Positions 34,731-43,306 are shown, counted from the stretch's first letter. The stretch: DNA of 64,000 nt from Vitreoscilla filiformis (GCF_002222655.1 NZ_CP022423.1:1550001-1614000), one strand, 5' to 3'. The notes: generated by a model not told the origin, from the sequence alone. Made by a program: numbers and translations.

Positions 34731-34970
34731 TCACACGCGCCAGATGCGTCTGAGCCTGGCGCGCAGTCGAGTGCGCTGGATGGTGGTCTCGGACAGCATC
34801 TGGGCCAGCTCGATGCGCAGTGCTGCGCTGTAGTTCAGCTCGGTCTGGATGTGCGTGCGGTACACCGCTTCACGGCGGGCCAGCGTGGCCAGTTGGTGTC
34901 GCAGCCACACCACTTCCAGGCGATACAGCCAGGAGCGCACAGCCCAGGCCAGGGAGGTGGCGGTGTTCAT
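34731..34970 (-). CDS. Small prophage protein of unknown function
   Basis: This 79-residue protein is strongly basic at both ends, with a central helix rich in Leu and Glu (REAVYRTHIQTELNYSAALRIELAQM). A short N-terminal hydrophobic stretch (TSLAWAVRSWLYRLEVVWL) may be a membrane or amphipathic helix. It overlaps the MuB stop by 4 nt. No family was recognised. Confidence 0.55.
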   Translation of the reverse strand: MNTATSLAWAVRSWLYRLEVVWLRHQLATLARREAVYRTHIQTELNYSAALRIELAQMLSETTIQRTRLRARLRRIWRV

Positions 34971-36196
34971 GCCATCCGCACCACGTCAGCAGTCACCACC
35001 GGGGCGCCCAGCTCGGCGGCCTGATTCAGCGCCCGGTTGGACAAATTGTTGATGGCCAGCGGGTAGATGTCGCCTTGCAGCCGCGTGGCCAGGGCCGCGA
35101 TAGCGTCCAGCTCGAACAGTTCGCCCAACTCCCGACCACAGTAGGCTTTGACGCGGTGGGCCATGTAGGCGGCCAGGTCGCCCGACTTCACACCCAGCGG
35201 GCGCAGTTCGACGATCTCGGTGCGTTGCAGCACTTCGCGCACATCGTTCTTTTGCAGTTTGTCGGCCAGCTCCTGGTGGCCCACCATCAGGATGCCCAGC
35301 AGTGGAGCCCGACCCACGCGCATGCGCTCATGCAAACGCTTGAACTGGTTGAGGGTGGTGGAGGGTGAGTCGTGCGCCTCTTCCAGAACCAGTACATGCG
35401 CCCAGCCCGCCTTGCGATGTTCTTCCAGCAGTTTCAACACTTGGCGGGTGCGCGCCTCGGAGGTTTGGGCCACGGTGGCTTTGGGGTCGAGGTCGAGCAC
35501 GATGGCCGCCAGGATGTCGCTGCTCTTGAGCGGCTTGCCCTTGGTGTCTTTGTCGGCCATGCCCACCACGCTGGGGGCGATGATCTTGAGCAGTTTGTTC
35601 TCGCGCTGGATGCGCTCTTTCAGGTCGCCCAGGATGGTGGTCTTGCCTGAGCCACTCTCGCCTACCAGGGCCAACATGCGGGCGTTGAGTGCGGCTTGCC
35701 ACACCATTTCGCGCACGAACCGGATTTCGGCATTGGCGAACAGGTGAGCGTCTTGTGTCACCTCGTCGTCGAACGGGCCGGTGAACAACTTGAAGTGCTT
35801 GCGAGCGTCGGTGGTCAGGCTCTGTTTGGCGATCAGCATGGTGTCTTCCTGGTTGGGTGTGGTGCGGGTGTTGGGGTGGGTGCCAGCCCGATGGGCGCGG
35901 CGCAGCGGGGGCAACAGAGAGGGCTTGTCGGTGGTGCTGGGGGCGGTTTGGGTGGCATCCGGTAGCGGCTCGAACAGGTGATCAAGCTGCTCGGTTGGCA
36001 CGCCCAGGTCAGCGAGCGAGCGGGTGACGGCCTGGCGCAGTTCGGCCTGATCGCGGCGCTTGGGCCACTGCCCATGCAGCGCCAGTTGTGACAAACCTGC
36101 CGGTGAAATGCCCGCCGGTTCAGCCACTTGGCGCAGGCTCAACCGCGAGGCGGTCAGCACGGTGTGCAGGCGCAGGGGGTGGGTGTTGGGGGTCAT
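34967..36196 (-). CDS. MuB-type transposition ATPase
   Basis: This 409-residue AAA+ protein delivers target DNA to the transposase and protects the phage genome from self-insertion. The N-terminal HTH (RLSLRQVAEPAGISPAGLSQLALHGQ) fits the MuB N-domain. Walker A is ALVGESGSGKTTILGDL, Walker B is VLVLEEAHDSPS. The C-terminal part ends with helices typical of the family. It sits downstream of transposase in the leftward operon. Confidence 0.9.
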   Translation of the reverse strand: MTPNTHPLRLHTVLTASRLSLRQVAEPAGISPAGLSQLALHGQWPKRRDQAELRQAVTRSLADLGVPTEQLDHLFEPLPDATQTAPSTTDKPSLLPPLRRAHRAGTHPNTRTTPNQEDTMLIAKQSLTTDARKHFKLFTGPFDDEVTQDAHLFANAEIRFVREMVWQAALNARMLALVGESGSGKTTILGDLKERIQRENKLLKIIAPSVVGMADKDTKGKPLKSSDILAAIVLDLDPKATVAQTSEARTRQVLKLLEEHRKAGWAHVLVLEEAHDSPSTTLNQFKRLHERMRVGRAPLLGILMVGHQELADKLQKNDVREVLQRTEIVELRPLGVKSGDLAAYMAHRVKAYCGRELGELFELDAIAALATRLQGDIYPLAINNLSNRALNQAAELGAPVVTADVVRMA

Positions 36197-36208
36197 GACT
36201 TGAACCCC

Positions 36209-36511
36209 TCAAACCTGTGAAAACGTGCGTTTGCGGTAGACGGTTCCCACCAGCACCATTTCCCCAGGCCCCGTGCGCTTGTAGATGGCTGCGCGGCCTT
36301 CGTGCTCGCTGGTTTCAATGAACAAGCTGCGCGGCAGGGCGCGGATTGCATCCTCCAGAGCACCAATCGCGGCCCGCTCTTCTGGGGTGGTTTCGTCGGT
36401 CTTGAGGGTCGAAGTTTGCTGTTCTTCAAACCGCTCCAGCAGCAGCTCAGCCGGCGTTTTACCGGTCGCGGCCTTCACGGCACGGGTAATTTCTTTGATG
36501 CTCTTGCTCAT
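36209..36511 (-). CDS. Small prophage protein between transposase and MuB
   Basis: This 100-residue protein has an N-terminal helix with KEITRAVKAATGKTPAELLLERF, a linker rich in Thr and Glu and a C-terminal stretch of beta strands (EGRAAIYKRTGPGEMVLVGTVYRKR). No family was recognised. Its ATG overlaps the transposase stop in the TGATG arrangement, so it is probably translated by coupling. Confidence 0.65.
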   Translation of the reverse strand: MSKSIKEITRAVKAATGKTPAELLLERFEEQQTSTLKTDETTPEERAAIGALEDAIRALPRSLFIETSEHEGRAAIYKRTGPGEMVLVGTVYRKRTFSQV

Positions 36512-38322
36512 CACAAACCTCCCACCGCACGCAGCGGCATCGGGGCCACGGGCTGGGCAGCGGGTGCGCTTGGCGCCAGTTGCTCGGCCAGGGTTTCGAG
36601 TTGGTCTTCGGGCACGCCGTCGGCGCCGAACCGGGCTTGCACCCAGCCGTACACCTGGGGCGTGTAGCGCTCGCCCAGGCGGCGCTTCAGCTCTTGGCAC
36701 GCCTCGGGCACCGTCAGGCGGCGGGTGGATACCGCCCGGTCTTCCACCGCCACTTGGTGCCCGCGCTTGGGCATGTAAGTGGGCAGTTGGGCGGCATCCG
36801 CCTTGTGCATGGCAAACGGGTCAACCTGCCCGGCAAACACAAGGCCACCCTTTTCTTGGCGTTCCTTGGCTTCGTCCAGCGTGTCGCCGCCGTAGGCGGT
36901 TTGCACCACCGCATCCCGGTTCACGTCCAGCAAGCCACGCGGCGCGGCGCGCAGTTCCTGGCCGCGCTGCGGTGCGTCGGTGGCGTATCCGGCACTGGTG
37001 AACGTCACCGCCTCGAACGGCATCCACGCCAGGCGCCCGGTGCTGCCGTCCACATAGCCAACCTCGACGCTGGGCGGGTGGTACGGGTCGGCCACCACCG
37101 GCACCATGTCCCCAGCCTTCACGCCCGGCAAGTGGCGCACGCGGTAGCTGTGGCGGCTCACCTTGCCATCGGCCCCACGCAAGGCGAAGGTGATCTCCAG
37201 ATTCGTGTCCACCTTGCGCTTGATCGGGTGCGCCCGCATCAGGCGGCGCATCACATCCGCCGGGGGAGCGATGCGCAGTTGGTCAGCGGTGATCGTCAAC
37301 CATTGCGCATGGCGCGGGCGCCCGTAGCGGCTGTGGTTCTTCGTGCCGCAGTACCAGTGGCTCCACAGCAGCGCCTTGTCGTTCAAGTCGTCCAGGCTGG
37401 CCACTTTGGCAAAGCGCAGGCTGGCCAGCTCGAAGTGGATTTCCACCAGGTGGTGGGCCTTCTCCACGCTGCCGTTGGAGCGTGAGCGGTGACGCTCATG
37501 CACCAGCACCTTGGACTTCAGGCGCTCGCACAGGTTGAGCACCGGCGCCGAGGTGTTGGCCGCACCTGGGTCGAACTCCAGATGCAGCGGCACCCCGTGC
37601 ATCGGGTGGCGTCCGCCCTTGTCACCAAACGCCCAGATCAGAAACTCACCCAGGTTGGCCGCTGATTCACTGCCCAGGTAATACCGGGTCAGGAAATCAT
37701 GGGAGTTCACATCGGCGGCGGTATACCGAATCAACCGTTCTTCCTGGACGCGGGTGATATTCGCCGGCTTATTCTTGTAGAACTTCTTTTCGTCCATCAC
37801 CTGCAACCCGGTGGCGTTGCTGAGGTAATAAACAACGCACACCGATGCATCCACTTGCCAGAACTGGTTCGGGTGCTCCGTGGCCACCTGAATCGCCGGC
37901 TCCGGCAGGCGCAACTGGTCGGGGTGCAGCCCGGCTTCGCGCAGCAGCACCAGCAGCCTGCTGGTGGAAAGCTGGGTGCTGATGAGCCCCACCGTGTCGT
38001 GGCGCAGCAGCTCCACCGCGTCATCGGCGGTCATGCGGTTGATGCCTTTGCGTCGGAAGGTGCCCATCAGCGCCGCGCTGATCTTCATCAGCTCATCGTG
38101 GGTCACGCCACGCTTGCCCGCATCGCTGCGGCGCTTGCGCCCCGTGTCCCGGCCGAGCTGCTCGGCCAGTAGGCGGTGGATGGTGCTGCGCGTCACGCCA
38201 AGCTGCGCCGCCGCCTCATCCGCAATGGCGCCGCACTCGCCGTGCGCGGCCTTGTCCAGCCGGGTGCGTACCTCGTGCAGGTACAGCACTTGATCGGCTG
38301 AAATTTGATGGCTCGGAGGCAT
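36511..38322 (-). CDS. MuA-type DDE transposase
   Basis: This 603-residue transposase is in the B3/D3112 style rather than the Mu style. An N-terminal DNA-binding region (helix-turn-helix near residues 36-52, GVTRSTIHRLLAEQLG) precedes the catalytic core. The DDE residues are Asp158 (FWQVDASV), Asp251 (HLEFDPGAAN) and Glu287 (NGSVEKAHH), spaced 35 residues between the last two. A basic beta domain follows (YRVRHLPGVKAGDMVPV). ATG at 38322 has AAGGAG 9 nt upstream. It should make and act on the phage ends near 32.1 kb and beyond the right edge. Confidence 0.92.
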   Translation of the reverse strand: MPPSHQISADQVLYLHEVRTRLDKAAHGECGAIADEAAAQLGVTRSTIHRLLAEQLGRDTGRKRRSDAGKRGVTHDELMKISAALMGTFRRKGINRMTADDAVELLRHDTVGLISTQLSTSRLLVLLREAGLHPDQLRLPEPAIQVATEHPNQFWQVDASVCVVYYLSNATGLQVMDEKKFYKNKPANITRVQEERLIRYTAADVNSHDFLTRYYLGSESAANLGEFLIWAFGDKGGRHPMHGVPLHLEFDPGAANTSAPVLNLCERLKSKVLVHERHRSRSNGSVEKAHHLVEIHFELASLRFAKVASLDDLNDKALLWSHWYCGTKNHSRYGRPRHAQWLTITADQLRIAPPADVMRRLMRAHPIKRKVDTNLEITFALRGADGKVSRHSYRVRHLPGVKAGDMVPVVADPYHPPSVEVGYVDGSTGRLAWMPFEAVTFTSAGYATDAPQRGQELRAAPRGLLDVNRDAVVQTAYGGDTLDEAKERQEKGGLVFAGQVDPFAMHKADAAQLPTYMPKRGHQVAVEDRAVSTRRLTVPEACQELKRRLGERYTPQVYGWVQARFGADGVPEDQLETLAEQLAPSAPAAQPVAPMPLRAVGGL

Positions 38323-38345
38323 GGTGCCCGCTCCTTGTGTGGGGG

Positions 38346-39302
38346 TTACGCCTGGGCGGTGGCAGCGGGTTGCCCGATCGCCAACTTGCCGCCCAGGGCG
38401 TTCATCAAGTCGGCCAACATGCGTTGCAGCTCGGCGGTCATCAGCACCGCATCGGTGCGCCAAACCTCCTCGGCGTCAGGCCAGCCGGGGCCGCCCGCCG
38501 TCTTGTTCTCTTCCAGCACCACATCGGTGAGGGCCACGTTCCGCAGCGTCCAGGCATCGGTGAGCACAAAGGTCATCCGGGTATCCCACTCCAACGCCAG
38601 TTGCTTGGCGGTGTAGCCCTCACGCACATGGGCACGCACTTCGTCCGTCACCAGCGAGTGGTTGACGTAGCGCACCTTGGCGCGGGTTTCGTCCTGACGG
38701 TGCAGCTCGGCGGAGCGGCCCAGGCACAGGCCAAACGACCAGGGTGCATCACCGCTGCCCAGCCAGGTGGACATGGCCGCAGCCGGGGAAACCTGCGTCT
38801 GCACTGGCGTCACCACAAGGCCGGGGATCATCCGCACCAGCGCCGTCACGATGTCCGCGCCGCGCTTGGCGCTGGCGCAGTCCAATGCCAGCCAGCCGTT
38901 GTCCGTGTCCAGCCACACCAGCGTGGTTTCTTGGAGGGCAAACGCACGGGGCAACAGCTCAAACTTGGCTGCTTCGGCCAAATCCTTGGCAGCCGTCTTG
39001 CCGGGGCGGCGCCCGGTTTCCTTGTAGATGGCCTCGGCCATCTCTGCCACCCGCGCCTTCAGCGCCTGGGTGGGCACCTTCTTGGTTTCGGTCTTGTAGG
39101 CCAGCATCCAGCCGTGGCAGAACAACGGCTGCACCAAAGCGCCTCGGGTCGCGCTCGGGTCGGCCGGATCAACCCAACCAGCCGAATGTTCCTTGGCCGG
39201 CTCGCAGGGGCGGAACTCCTCGCGCACCAGCGCAGGAATCAGGTCGGCGCACCGGGCAGGGTTGGTGCCGGTGATGGCGTACAAAATCAGGTTCTTGAAC
39301 AT
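38346..39302 (-). CDS. rdgC: Recombination-associated protein RdgC
   Basis: This 318-residue protein starts MFKNLILYAITG, the RdgC opening, and has LPRAFALQETTLVWLDTDNGWLA and TDAWTLRNVALTDVVLEE patterns of the family. RdgC forms ring-like dimers on double-stranded DNA and moderates RecA. Phage-borne copies are common in B3-like transposable phages and may guard replicating genomes. It follows the transposase gene upstream by 23 bp. Confidence 0.9.
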   Translation of the reverse strand: MFKNLILYAITGTNPARCADLIPALVREEFRPCEPAKEHSAGWVDPADPSATRGALVQPLFCHGWMLAYKTETKKVPTQALKARVAEMAEAIYKETGRRPGKTAAKDLAEAAKFELLPRAFALQETTLVWLDTDNGWLALDCASAKRGADIVTALVRMIPGLVVTPVQTQVSPAAAMSTWLGSGDAPWSFGLCLGRSAELHRQDETRAKVRYVNHSLVTDEVRAHVREGYTAKQLALEWDTRMTFVLTDAWTLRNVALTDVVLEENKTAGGPGWPDAEEVWRTDAVLMTAELQRMLADLMNALGGKLAIGQPAATAQA

Positions 39303-39326
39303 GGTCGTTTCCTTGGGCGAGGGTTG

Positions 39327-39641
39327 TCAGGCTTGGGCGGGGGTGACGTGGCAGGGCACCCAGGCGCGGCCCTGCTTCAGGGCGCCAATGGCCAGCGCTG
39401 CATCCATTCCGGCCTGGGTCACTTGGTAGAGCAGGCTGTGGTCGTTCAAATACGGCTTGCAGCACATCAGGCCCTTGGCTTCCAGTTGCTGGGCCAACTG
39501 CGCATCGGCACCTCCTTTGCGCACCACAAATGAGTTGCGGTAGGCCGATTGCCGGCGGCTCAGGCCGGTGCAGTCCAGCAGCGCCCGGCGCTGTTGTTCG
39601 TTGAGGGAGCGGATGTCAACGGTGGTGGGGTTCAGGCTCAT
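39327..39641 (-). CDS. Small prophage protein of unknown function
   Basis: This 104-residue protein has a helix-rich N-terminus (SLNEQQRRALLDCTGLSRRQSAYRN) and a second half with ALAIGALKQGRAWVPCHVT that looks like a small winged-helix. It may bind DNA. GGAG lies upstream of ATG 39641. It sits between RdgC and the palindrome-bearing gene. Confidence 0.55.
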   Translation of the reverse strand: MSLNPTTVDIRSLNEQQRRALLDCTGLSRRQSAYRNSFVVRKGGADAQLAQQLEAKGLMCCKPYLNDHSLLYQVTQAGMDAALAIGALKQGRAWVPCHVTPAQA

Positions 39642-39652
39642 CGTGGTTCTCC

Positions 39653-40621
39653 TCACGCGGTGGTGTCATCACTGGGTTGCTGCCAGGCGGCGTTCATCCA
39701 GGCGGGGCGGGTGCCCAGGGCGTCGTCGCTCACTTCCACTTCCAGGCCGTGTTCAATCACCACTTCGCGCAGCGTGACCACCACGTAGGTCAGGGCTTGC
39801 AGGGCTTTGGTGCGCAGGGCTTGGTTGGTCTGGTTGGCGCAGATGTCAGCCACCACCACGCCCAGGCGGCGGGCGCTTTGGGCGCTGGCGTCGGCGGCCT
39901 TGGCCAGCTCTTCCAGGGCGGCGTCTTCGGTGGCGCTGCGGGTGCCCAGTTCGGGGTTGGGCGTCCAGGGGCGGGCCAGCTTTTCTTTGGCGGCGTTCAG
40001 GTCGGTGCTCACCTGGGCCAGCACGGCGTCCTTGGCTTGCAGGGTCTTCGTGGCGTCGTCCAGCTTGGCTTCGAGATCCGCCTTTTGCTTGGCGTGTCGT
40101 TCCACCAGTTCTTCGGCCAGGTCGAGGAAGGCGGCTTTGTCACCCGTCTTGGCTGTCTCGATCAGCAGGGTCTTGGCGTCTTCGGGCAGGCGGCGGTACT
40201 GCTTCATGTCCCGGTAGCCGATGCCCATGCGGGACATGCTTTCCAGAGCCTCTTCGCCAAAGCTTTGCAGGTTTTGCAAGTCGAGATCGACCTTGTCTTT
40301 GGAATAACCCAACAACTCGCAAAACTCCTCCCAAGTTCCGCGTAATGCCGAACCGTTCGGCATTTGCTTCCCCGCAAGTTGTTGATAAAGCTTGTTTTCT
40401 CGGACGAATGCCAGCTTAGTCAGCCGAACCGTTCGGCTAAATTTGGCAATGGCATCCGCCATCTGGGCTTGCCCAAGAAGCTGGTTCAGCAAGTCACGTT
40501 CTGCACTGGTGCCGGCTTGCAACGCGGCCAGCGTGTCGGCGGCGGCGCGGTCGGCATCCAGGGCGCCGGGGGCGAGTTCAACCAGGCGGGTTTCACTGCG
40601 GGGGGTAGGGGTGCGGCTCAT
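39653..40621 (-). CDS. Prophage protein with coiled coil, contains two palindromes
   Basis: This 322-residue protein has an N-terminal domain (about 40-150: RTVRLTKLAFVRENKLYQQL, FCELLGYSKDKVDLDLQNLQ) that recalls DUF3102/plasmid DNA-binding helices, then a long coiled coil (about 155-250, KQKADLEAKLDDATKTLQAKD) and a short acidic C-domain. No family name is certain. The gene itself carries two copies of GCCGAACCGTTCGGC at 40347-40361 and 40423-40437. It is part of the leftward early operon; overlap with neighbours is short. Confidence 0.65.
   Translation of the reverse strand: MSRTPTPRSETRLVELAPGALDADRAAADTLAALQAGTSAERDLLNQLLGQAQMADAIAKFSRTVRLTKLAFVRENKLYQQLAGKQMPNGSALRGTWEEFCELLGYSKDKVDLDLQNLQSFGEEALESMSRMGIGYRDMKQYRRLPEDAKTLLIETAKTGDKAAFLDLAEELVERHAKQKADLEAKLDDATKTLQAKDAVLAQVSTDLNAAKEKLARPWTPNPELGTRSATEDAALEELAKAADASAQSARRLGVVVADICANQTNQALRTKALQALTYVVVTLREVVIEHGLEVEVSDDALGTRPAWMNAAWQQPSDDTTA
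40345..40438. repeat. Two palindromes inside an early gene
   Basis: ATGCCGAAC-C-GTTCGGCAT at 40345-40363 and AGCCGAAC-C-GTTCGGCT at 40422-40438 are perfect dyads around one central base. The 15-bp core is the same as that at 57789-57803 and 57895-57909 but on the opposite strand. They are not needed for the reading frame and suggest binding sites. Confidence 0.8.
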
Positions 40622-40632
40622 CGCAGGGTCTT

Positions 40633-41058
40633 TCAATCAAGGGTGGGAGTGGTTGAAGGGGGAGCGGAAGGCGGCTGCATGCCGCGCATGGCCTCAAGAA
40701 AGGAGTCCCCGCCGCTCCCGGCCCCGTCGTCGAACAGGCGCAGGGTGGTGGCCATGCCCTCCAGTGCTGTCTCGGCCAGGCGGTTGGCGAACACCGTGAT
40801 GCCCGCCATCACATCCAGGCAATGCACCTGCTCCTTGCCAAACACCTCCACCGCCCGGTGAGACAGCGCCAAACACAGCAGCGTGGACAGACTCAACTCC
40901 AACCGCTGATCGGCCCGTGGGACTCGGTTGGACATCTCCAGGCTGATGAACGCCAACTGCGCGGCGCCCAGAGGAATCTCTCCCAACGGCTTGGCGCACA
41001 TGCCGCCAGGCGTTGGCGAAACGCTGCCGGATGGCAGAGGGAATGCGGGTGTGCTCAC
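40633..41058 (-). CDS. Prophage protein of unknown function, GTG start
   Basis: This 141-residue protein has a helix-rich pattern: PLGAAQLAFISLEMSNR-like region, LSLSTLLCLALSHRAVEVFGKEQVHCL and VFANRLAETALEGMATTLRLF. GTG at 41058 is chosen because AAGGAGCGCACC precedes it; an ATG lies 20 codons later. It shares 365 bp with the upstream gene in another frame. This frame has a more protein-like pattern in the shared part. No family was recognised. Confidence 0.6.
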   Translation of the reverse strand: MSTPAFPLPSGSVSPTPGGMCAKPLGEIPLGAAQLAFISLEMSNRVPRADQRLELSLSTLLCLALSHRAVEVFGKEQVHCLDVMAGITVFANRLAETALEGMATTLRLFDDGAGSGGDSFLEAMRGMQPPSAPPSTTPTLD

Positions 41059-41899
41059 GGTGCGCTCCTTGCAGATGTGGATGGGTATCAGTCGAGACGT
41101 GGGGATTGCGGGACGGGGCAGCCGCAGGGCTTGCCAGTGCCACCGCCCACAGCAGGGCGGCAACACCTTCGAGCAGCGCGCCTTGCAGCAGCGAGCCACC
41201 CAACCCGATGACGGCGGGGCTCCACCCCGTCAGCTCGGCCAGTCGGGCGTCCACCGGGTCGGTGGCTGCCCGCTGGCGTTGCGTGTCAGCGGTTTGGGCG
41301 TCGGCTGCGAGTTGGCGGCGCAGCTCGCCCACGCGCTGGGCTTGTTGCGCCGTCTGCTCAGCCGCTCGCAGGTGGGCCACTGCGGCACTGGCCCCCGTGG
41401 CAGCAGCGGTGCAGCGGCCAGGCGTGGTGCTGTCACACAAGCGTTGGGCCGCTTGGGCACGCTCGGCCTTGGCTTGCGCCTTGGCCAGCGCGTCGCCCGC
41501 CTGAGCCAGGGTCGGCGTGCCAGCCAATGAGGCCAGTTCGTCGCGGGCCACTTGGGCGGATTGGCTGAGCGTTACCTCTGCCGTGGCCCGAGCATCGCCC
41601 GCCCGGTGTCCGGCGCTGGCGTACCAGTGCGCCTGGTTGTAGAGCGTGGCCACCAGACACAGGCCCGCGACCAGCCACGCCATGCGCCAACCTCGCAGGG
41701 CCAGCCCAGGCAGCAGGTTGCAGCCCAGGGCCAACACCGCAGCGGTGACGACGTGCAGGCCCTTGTCCGTCGCGGTGCTGCCGCGTTCGACGGCCGCCAG
41801 AGCGGCCATCGTCAGGCTGGCGCCCGAGGCCATGGTGGCCAGCACCACCAGCGCGGCGCGGCTGGTCGGGGTCATGGGGTGATGAGGGACGGCCATCAT
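40694..41899 (-). CDS. Prophage inner-membrane protein, overlong 3' frame
   Basis: This is a 401-codon open frame. The first about 265 residues look like a real protein: three hydrophobic segments near the N-terminus (LVVLATMASGASLTMAAL, VVTAAVLALGCNLLPGL, MAWLVAGLCLVATLYNQA), an Ala/Gln-rich coiled coil (about 110-215), then a fourth membrane segment (GGSLLQGALLEGVAALLWAV). From about residue 281 the frame overlaps another gene and reads as basic low-complexity sequence. Its true end may be earlier, by a frameshift or a sequence error. The start is ATG 41899 or 41896, overlapping the preceding stop. Confidence 0.5.
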   Translation of the reverse strand: MMAVPHHPMTPTSRAALVVLATMASGASLTMAALAAVERGSTATDKGLHVVTAAVLALGCNLLPGLALRGWRMAWLVAGLCLVATLYNQAHWYASAGHRAGDARATAEVTLSQSAQVARDELASLAGTPTLAQAGDALAKAQAKAERAQAAQRLCDSTTPGRCTAAATGASAAVAHLRAAEQTAQQAQRVGELRRQLAADAQTADTQRQRAATDPVDARLAELTGWSPAVIGLGGSLLQGALLEGVAALLWAVALASPAAAPSRNPHVSTDTHPHLQGAHREHTRIPSAIRQRFANAWRHVRQAVGRDSSGRRAVGVHQPGDVQPSPTGRSAVGVESVHAAVFGAVSPGGGGVWQGAGALPGCDGGHHGVRQPPGRDSTGGHGHHPAPVRRRGRERRGLLS

Positions 41900-42219
41900 T
41901 GCGCGCTCCCCAGGTAACGGCTGGTCAGGCTGTCCAGCTCGGTGCGAGCGCGTTGCAGGTGTTGCGCTGCGGTCAGGCCGATGCGTACCGGGGCCACACC
42001 CAGGCGCCAGCGGCCGGTGTCAGGGATGCGCTCGACCCAGTGCTCGGCTTCGAGGGCCGGCATCACTTGGCTGATCCAGCTCGGCGCCACCTTCAGGCGC
42101 TCGGCCAGGTCGGCGGGAGAGAGGCCATGCACTTCGTGGCCGGCCAGGGCTTGCAGGGCACGCAGGGTTTTATCCACCGAGGTGGGCATGCGAGCGGAGG
42201 AGGCAGAGACGGGGCTCAT
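41896..42219 (-). CDS. Small IclR-like HTH protein
   Basis: This 107-residue protein consists almost wholly of an IclR-type winged helix: VDKTLRALQALAGHEVHGLSPADLAERLKVAPSWISQVMPALEAEHWVER, followed by a beta wing (WRLGVAPVRIGLTAA). It lacks the effector domain of full IclR regulators. It overlaps neighbours on both sides by 3-4 nt. It probably regulates early phage transcription (inference). Confidence 0.75.
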   Translation of the reverse strand: MSPVSASSARMPTSVDKTLRALQALAGHEVHGLSPADLAERLKVAPSWISQVMPALEAEHWVERIPDTGRWRLGVAPVRIGLTAAQHLQRARTELDSLTSRYLGSAQ

Positions 42220-42626
42220 GCGTCGTCCCTCCCCACGTCGTGCAGCAGCTCGGTGAACATCTGGTGCGTCACGTTGGAGGTGAAGCACAACAGGGCGCGA
42301 TCCGGGCTGATGAATTCCCAAGGGGTGCCGGGTGTACCGACTTCCAGCCAGCAGCGGGTGGGAGACAGCCACGCTGTGCCGTCACCTGCGCGGCGGGTGT
42401 GCATGGCACGGGCGTCTTGCACGTCGCTCAGTTGCAGGGCCCAGCCGGGCACGTTCAGTTGAGCCGCTGCGCGTTGGCGCAGGATCAGCCGGACGGTTTC
42501 GGCACTGAAGTTCTCGTTCAGTTCGGCGAAGGCCCACAAGGTGCGGGCCAGGGGTTCGTCCACGCGATTGACACGAGCGCGCCACAGCACGCTGTAGACG
42601 TTGATCGGTTCGGTGGGGTGGGTCAT
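42216..42626 (-). CDS. Prophage protein of unknown function
   Basis: This 136-residue protein has helices in the first half (TLWAFAELNENFSAETVRLILRQRAAAQLN) and alternating strands in the second (TPWEFISPDRALLCFTSN). No family was recognised. It overlaps both its neighbours by 4 nt, in the same leftward operon. ATG at 42626 was chosen because it overlaps the KilA-N stop. Confidence 0.6.
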   Translation of the reverse strand: MTHPTEPINVYSVLWRARVNRVDEPLARTLWAFAELNENFSAETVRLILRQRAAAQLNVPGWALQLSDVQDARAMHTRRAGDGTAWLSPTRCWLEVGTPGTPWEFISPDRALLCFTSNVTHQMFTELLHDVGRDDA

Positions 42627-43306
42627 TGCGCCACTCCCCAATTCAGGCACATCTGCTTGTTACCGGCAATCAGGCGCTCGGCGGTTTCAGGGAAGTAGCG
42701 CAGGCGGATGAACTCCACCGGGTTGATGAGGCCCACAGCGATCATTCGGCGGATGGCGTAGCCCACGCTGGTGGCGCTGCGTTTGAGCATCTGCCCCACC
42801 TGGGCGTAGGTGTGGCCGTCGAACACCAGGCGGCGCACGTCTTGCCAGTGCGGGCGGCGGCTGAACCAATACTTCTCGGCTTGCGTCAGTGGCTTGACGT
42901 AGTTGCCGGTCATCAGGGCGTCGTAGGCGCGCACCACCTTGAGGAAGAACTCGGGGCTGATCCACATGGCGTAGCTGTAGACCAGCTCTTTGCACACAAA
43001 CGTGCCGCGTGACTCGTATTGCCCACCTCGTTGGTCGCTGATGGGTAAAGCAGGAATTCCTGCTTTACTTTGGAAAGTGACACCCGAAATTTGGGTATCA
43101 CCTTGCGAAACATCTTCTGCACGTAAAGCAGGAATTCGGGCTTCACTTTCCAGCACAGCAAGCTGTGCTTTCGTCGCCTTGTTCGCCAGCCACAGCGAAG
43201 GGCGATGCCGGTTGTTGTTGCCTGCCGCCTTGTGCAAGTCGTTCAGGCAGTAGCGCCCGGCGCTATCGCGGCGGATCGCGGTGTTGAGGATGGAGAGGTC
43301 GTTCAT
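42623..43306 (-). CDS. KilA-N domain protein
   Basis: This 227-residue protein starts with a KilA-N domain: YCLNDLHKAAGNNNRHRPSLWL and, after an unusual stretch, VCKELVYSYAMWISPEFFLKVVRAYDAL. The C-terminal part has HTH-like helices (GHTYAQVGQMLKRSATSVGYAI). Between the two halves of the domain is an extra segment where a motif like SEARIPAL recurs as SKAGIPAL; the DNA there contains a perfect 24-bp palindrome. The product probably binds DNA. It lies early in the leftward operon. Confidence 0.82.
   Translation of the reverse strand: MNDLSILNTAIRRDSAGRYCLNDLHKAAGNNNRHRPSLWLANKATKAQLAVLESEARIPALRAEDVSQGDTQISGVTFQSKAGIPALPISDQRGGQYESRGTFVCKELVYSYAMWISPEFFLKVVRAYDALMTGNYVKPLTQAEKYWFSRRPHWQDVRRLVFDGHTYAQVGQMLKRSATSVGYAIRRMIAVGLINPVEFIRLRYFPETAERLIAGNKQMCLNWGVAQ
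43045..43068. repeat. Perfect 24-bp palindrome in the KilA-N gene
   Basis: Arms GTAAAGCAGGAA and TTCCTGCTTTAC meet without a loop. About 60 bp further right a related half GTAAAGCAGGAATTC recurs at 43125-43139. GGAAAGTGA (43072-43080) and TCACTTTCC (43143-43151) are also inverted to each other, so the whole segment is rich in dyads. Confidence 0.85.
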
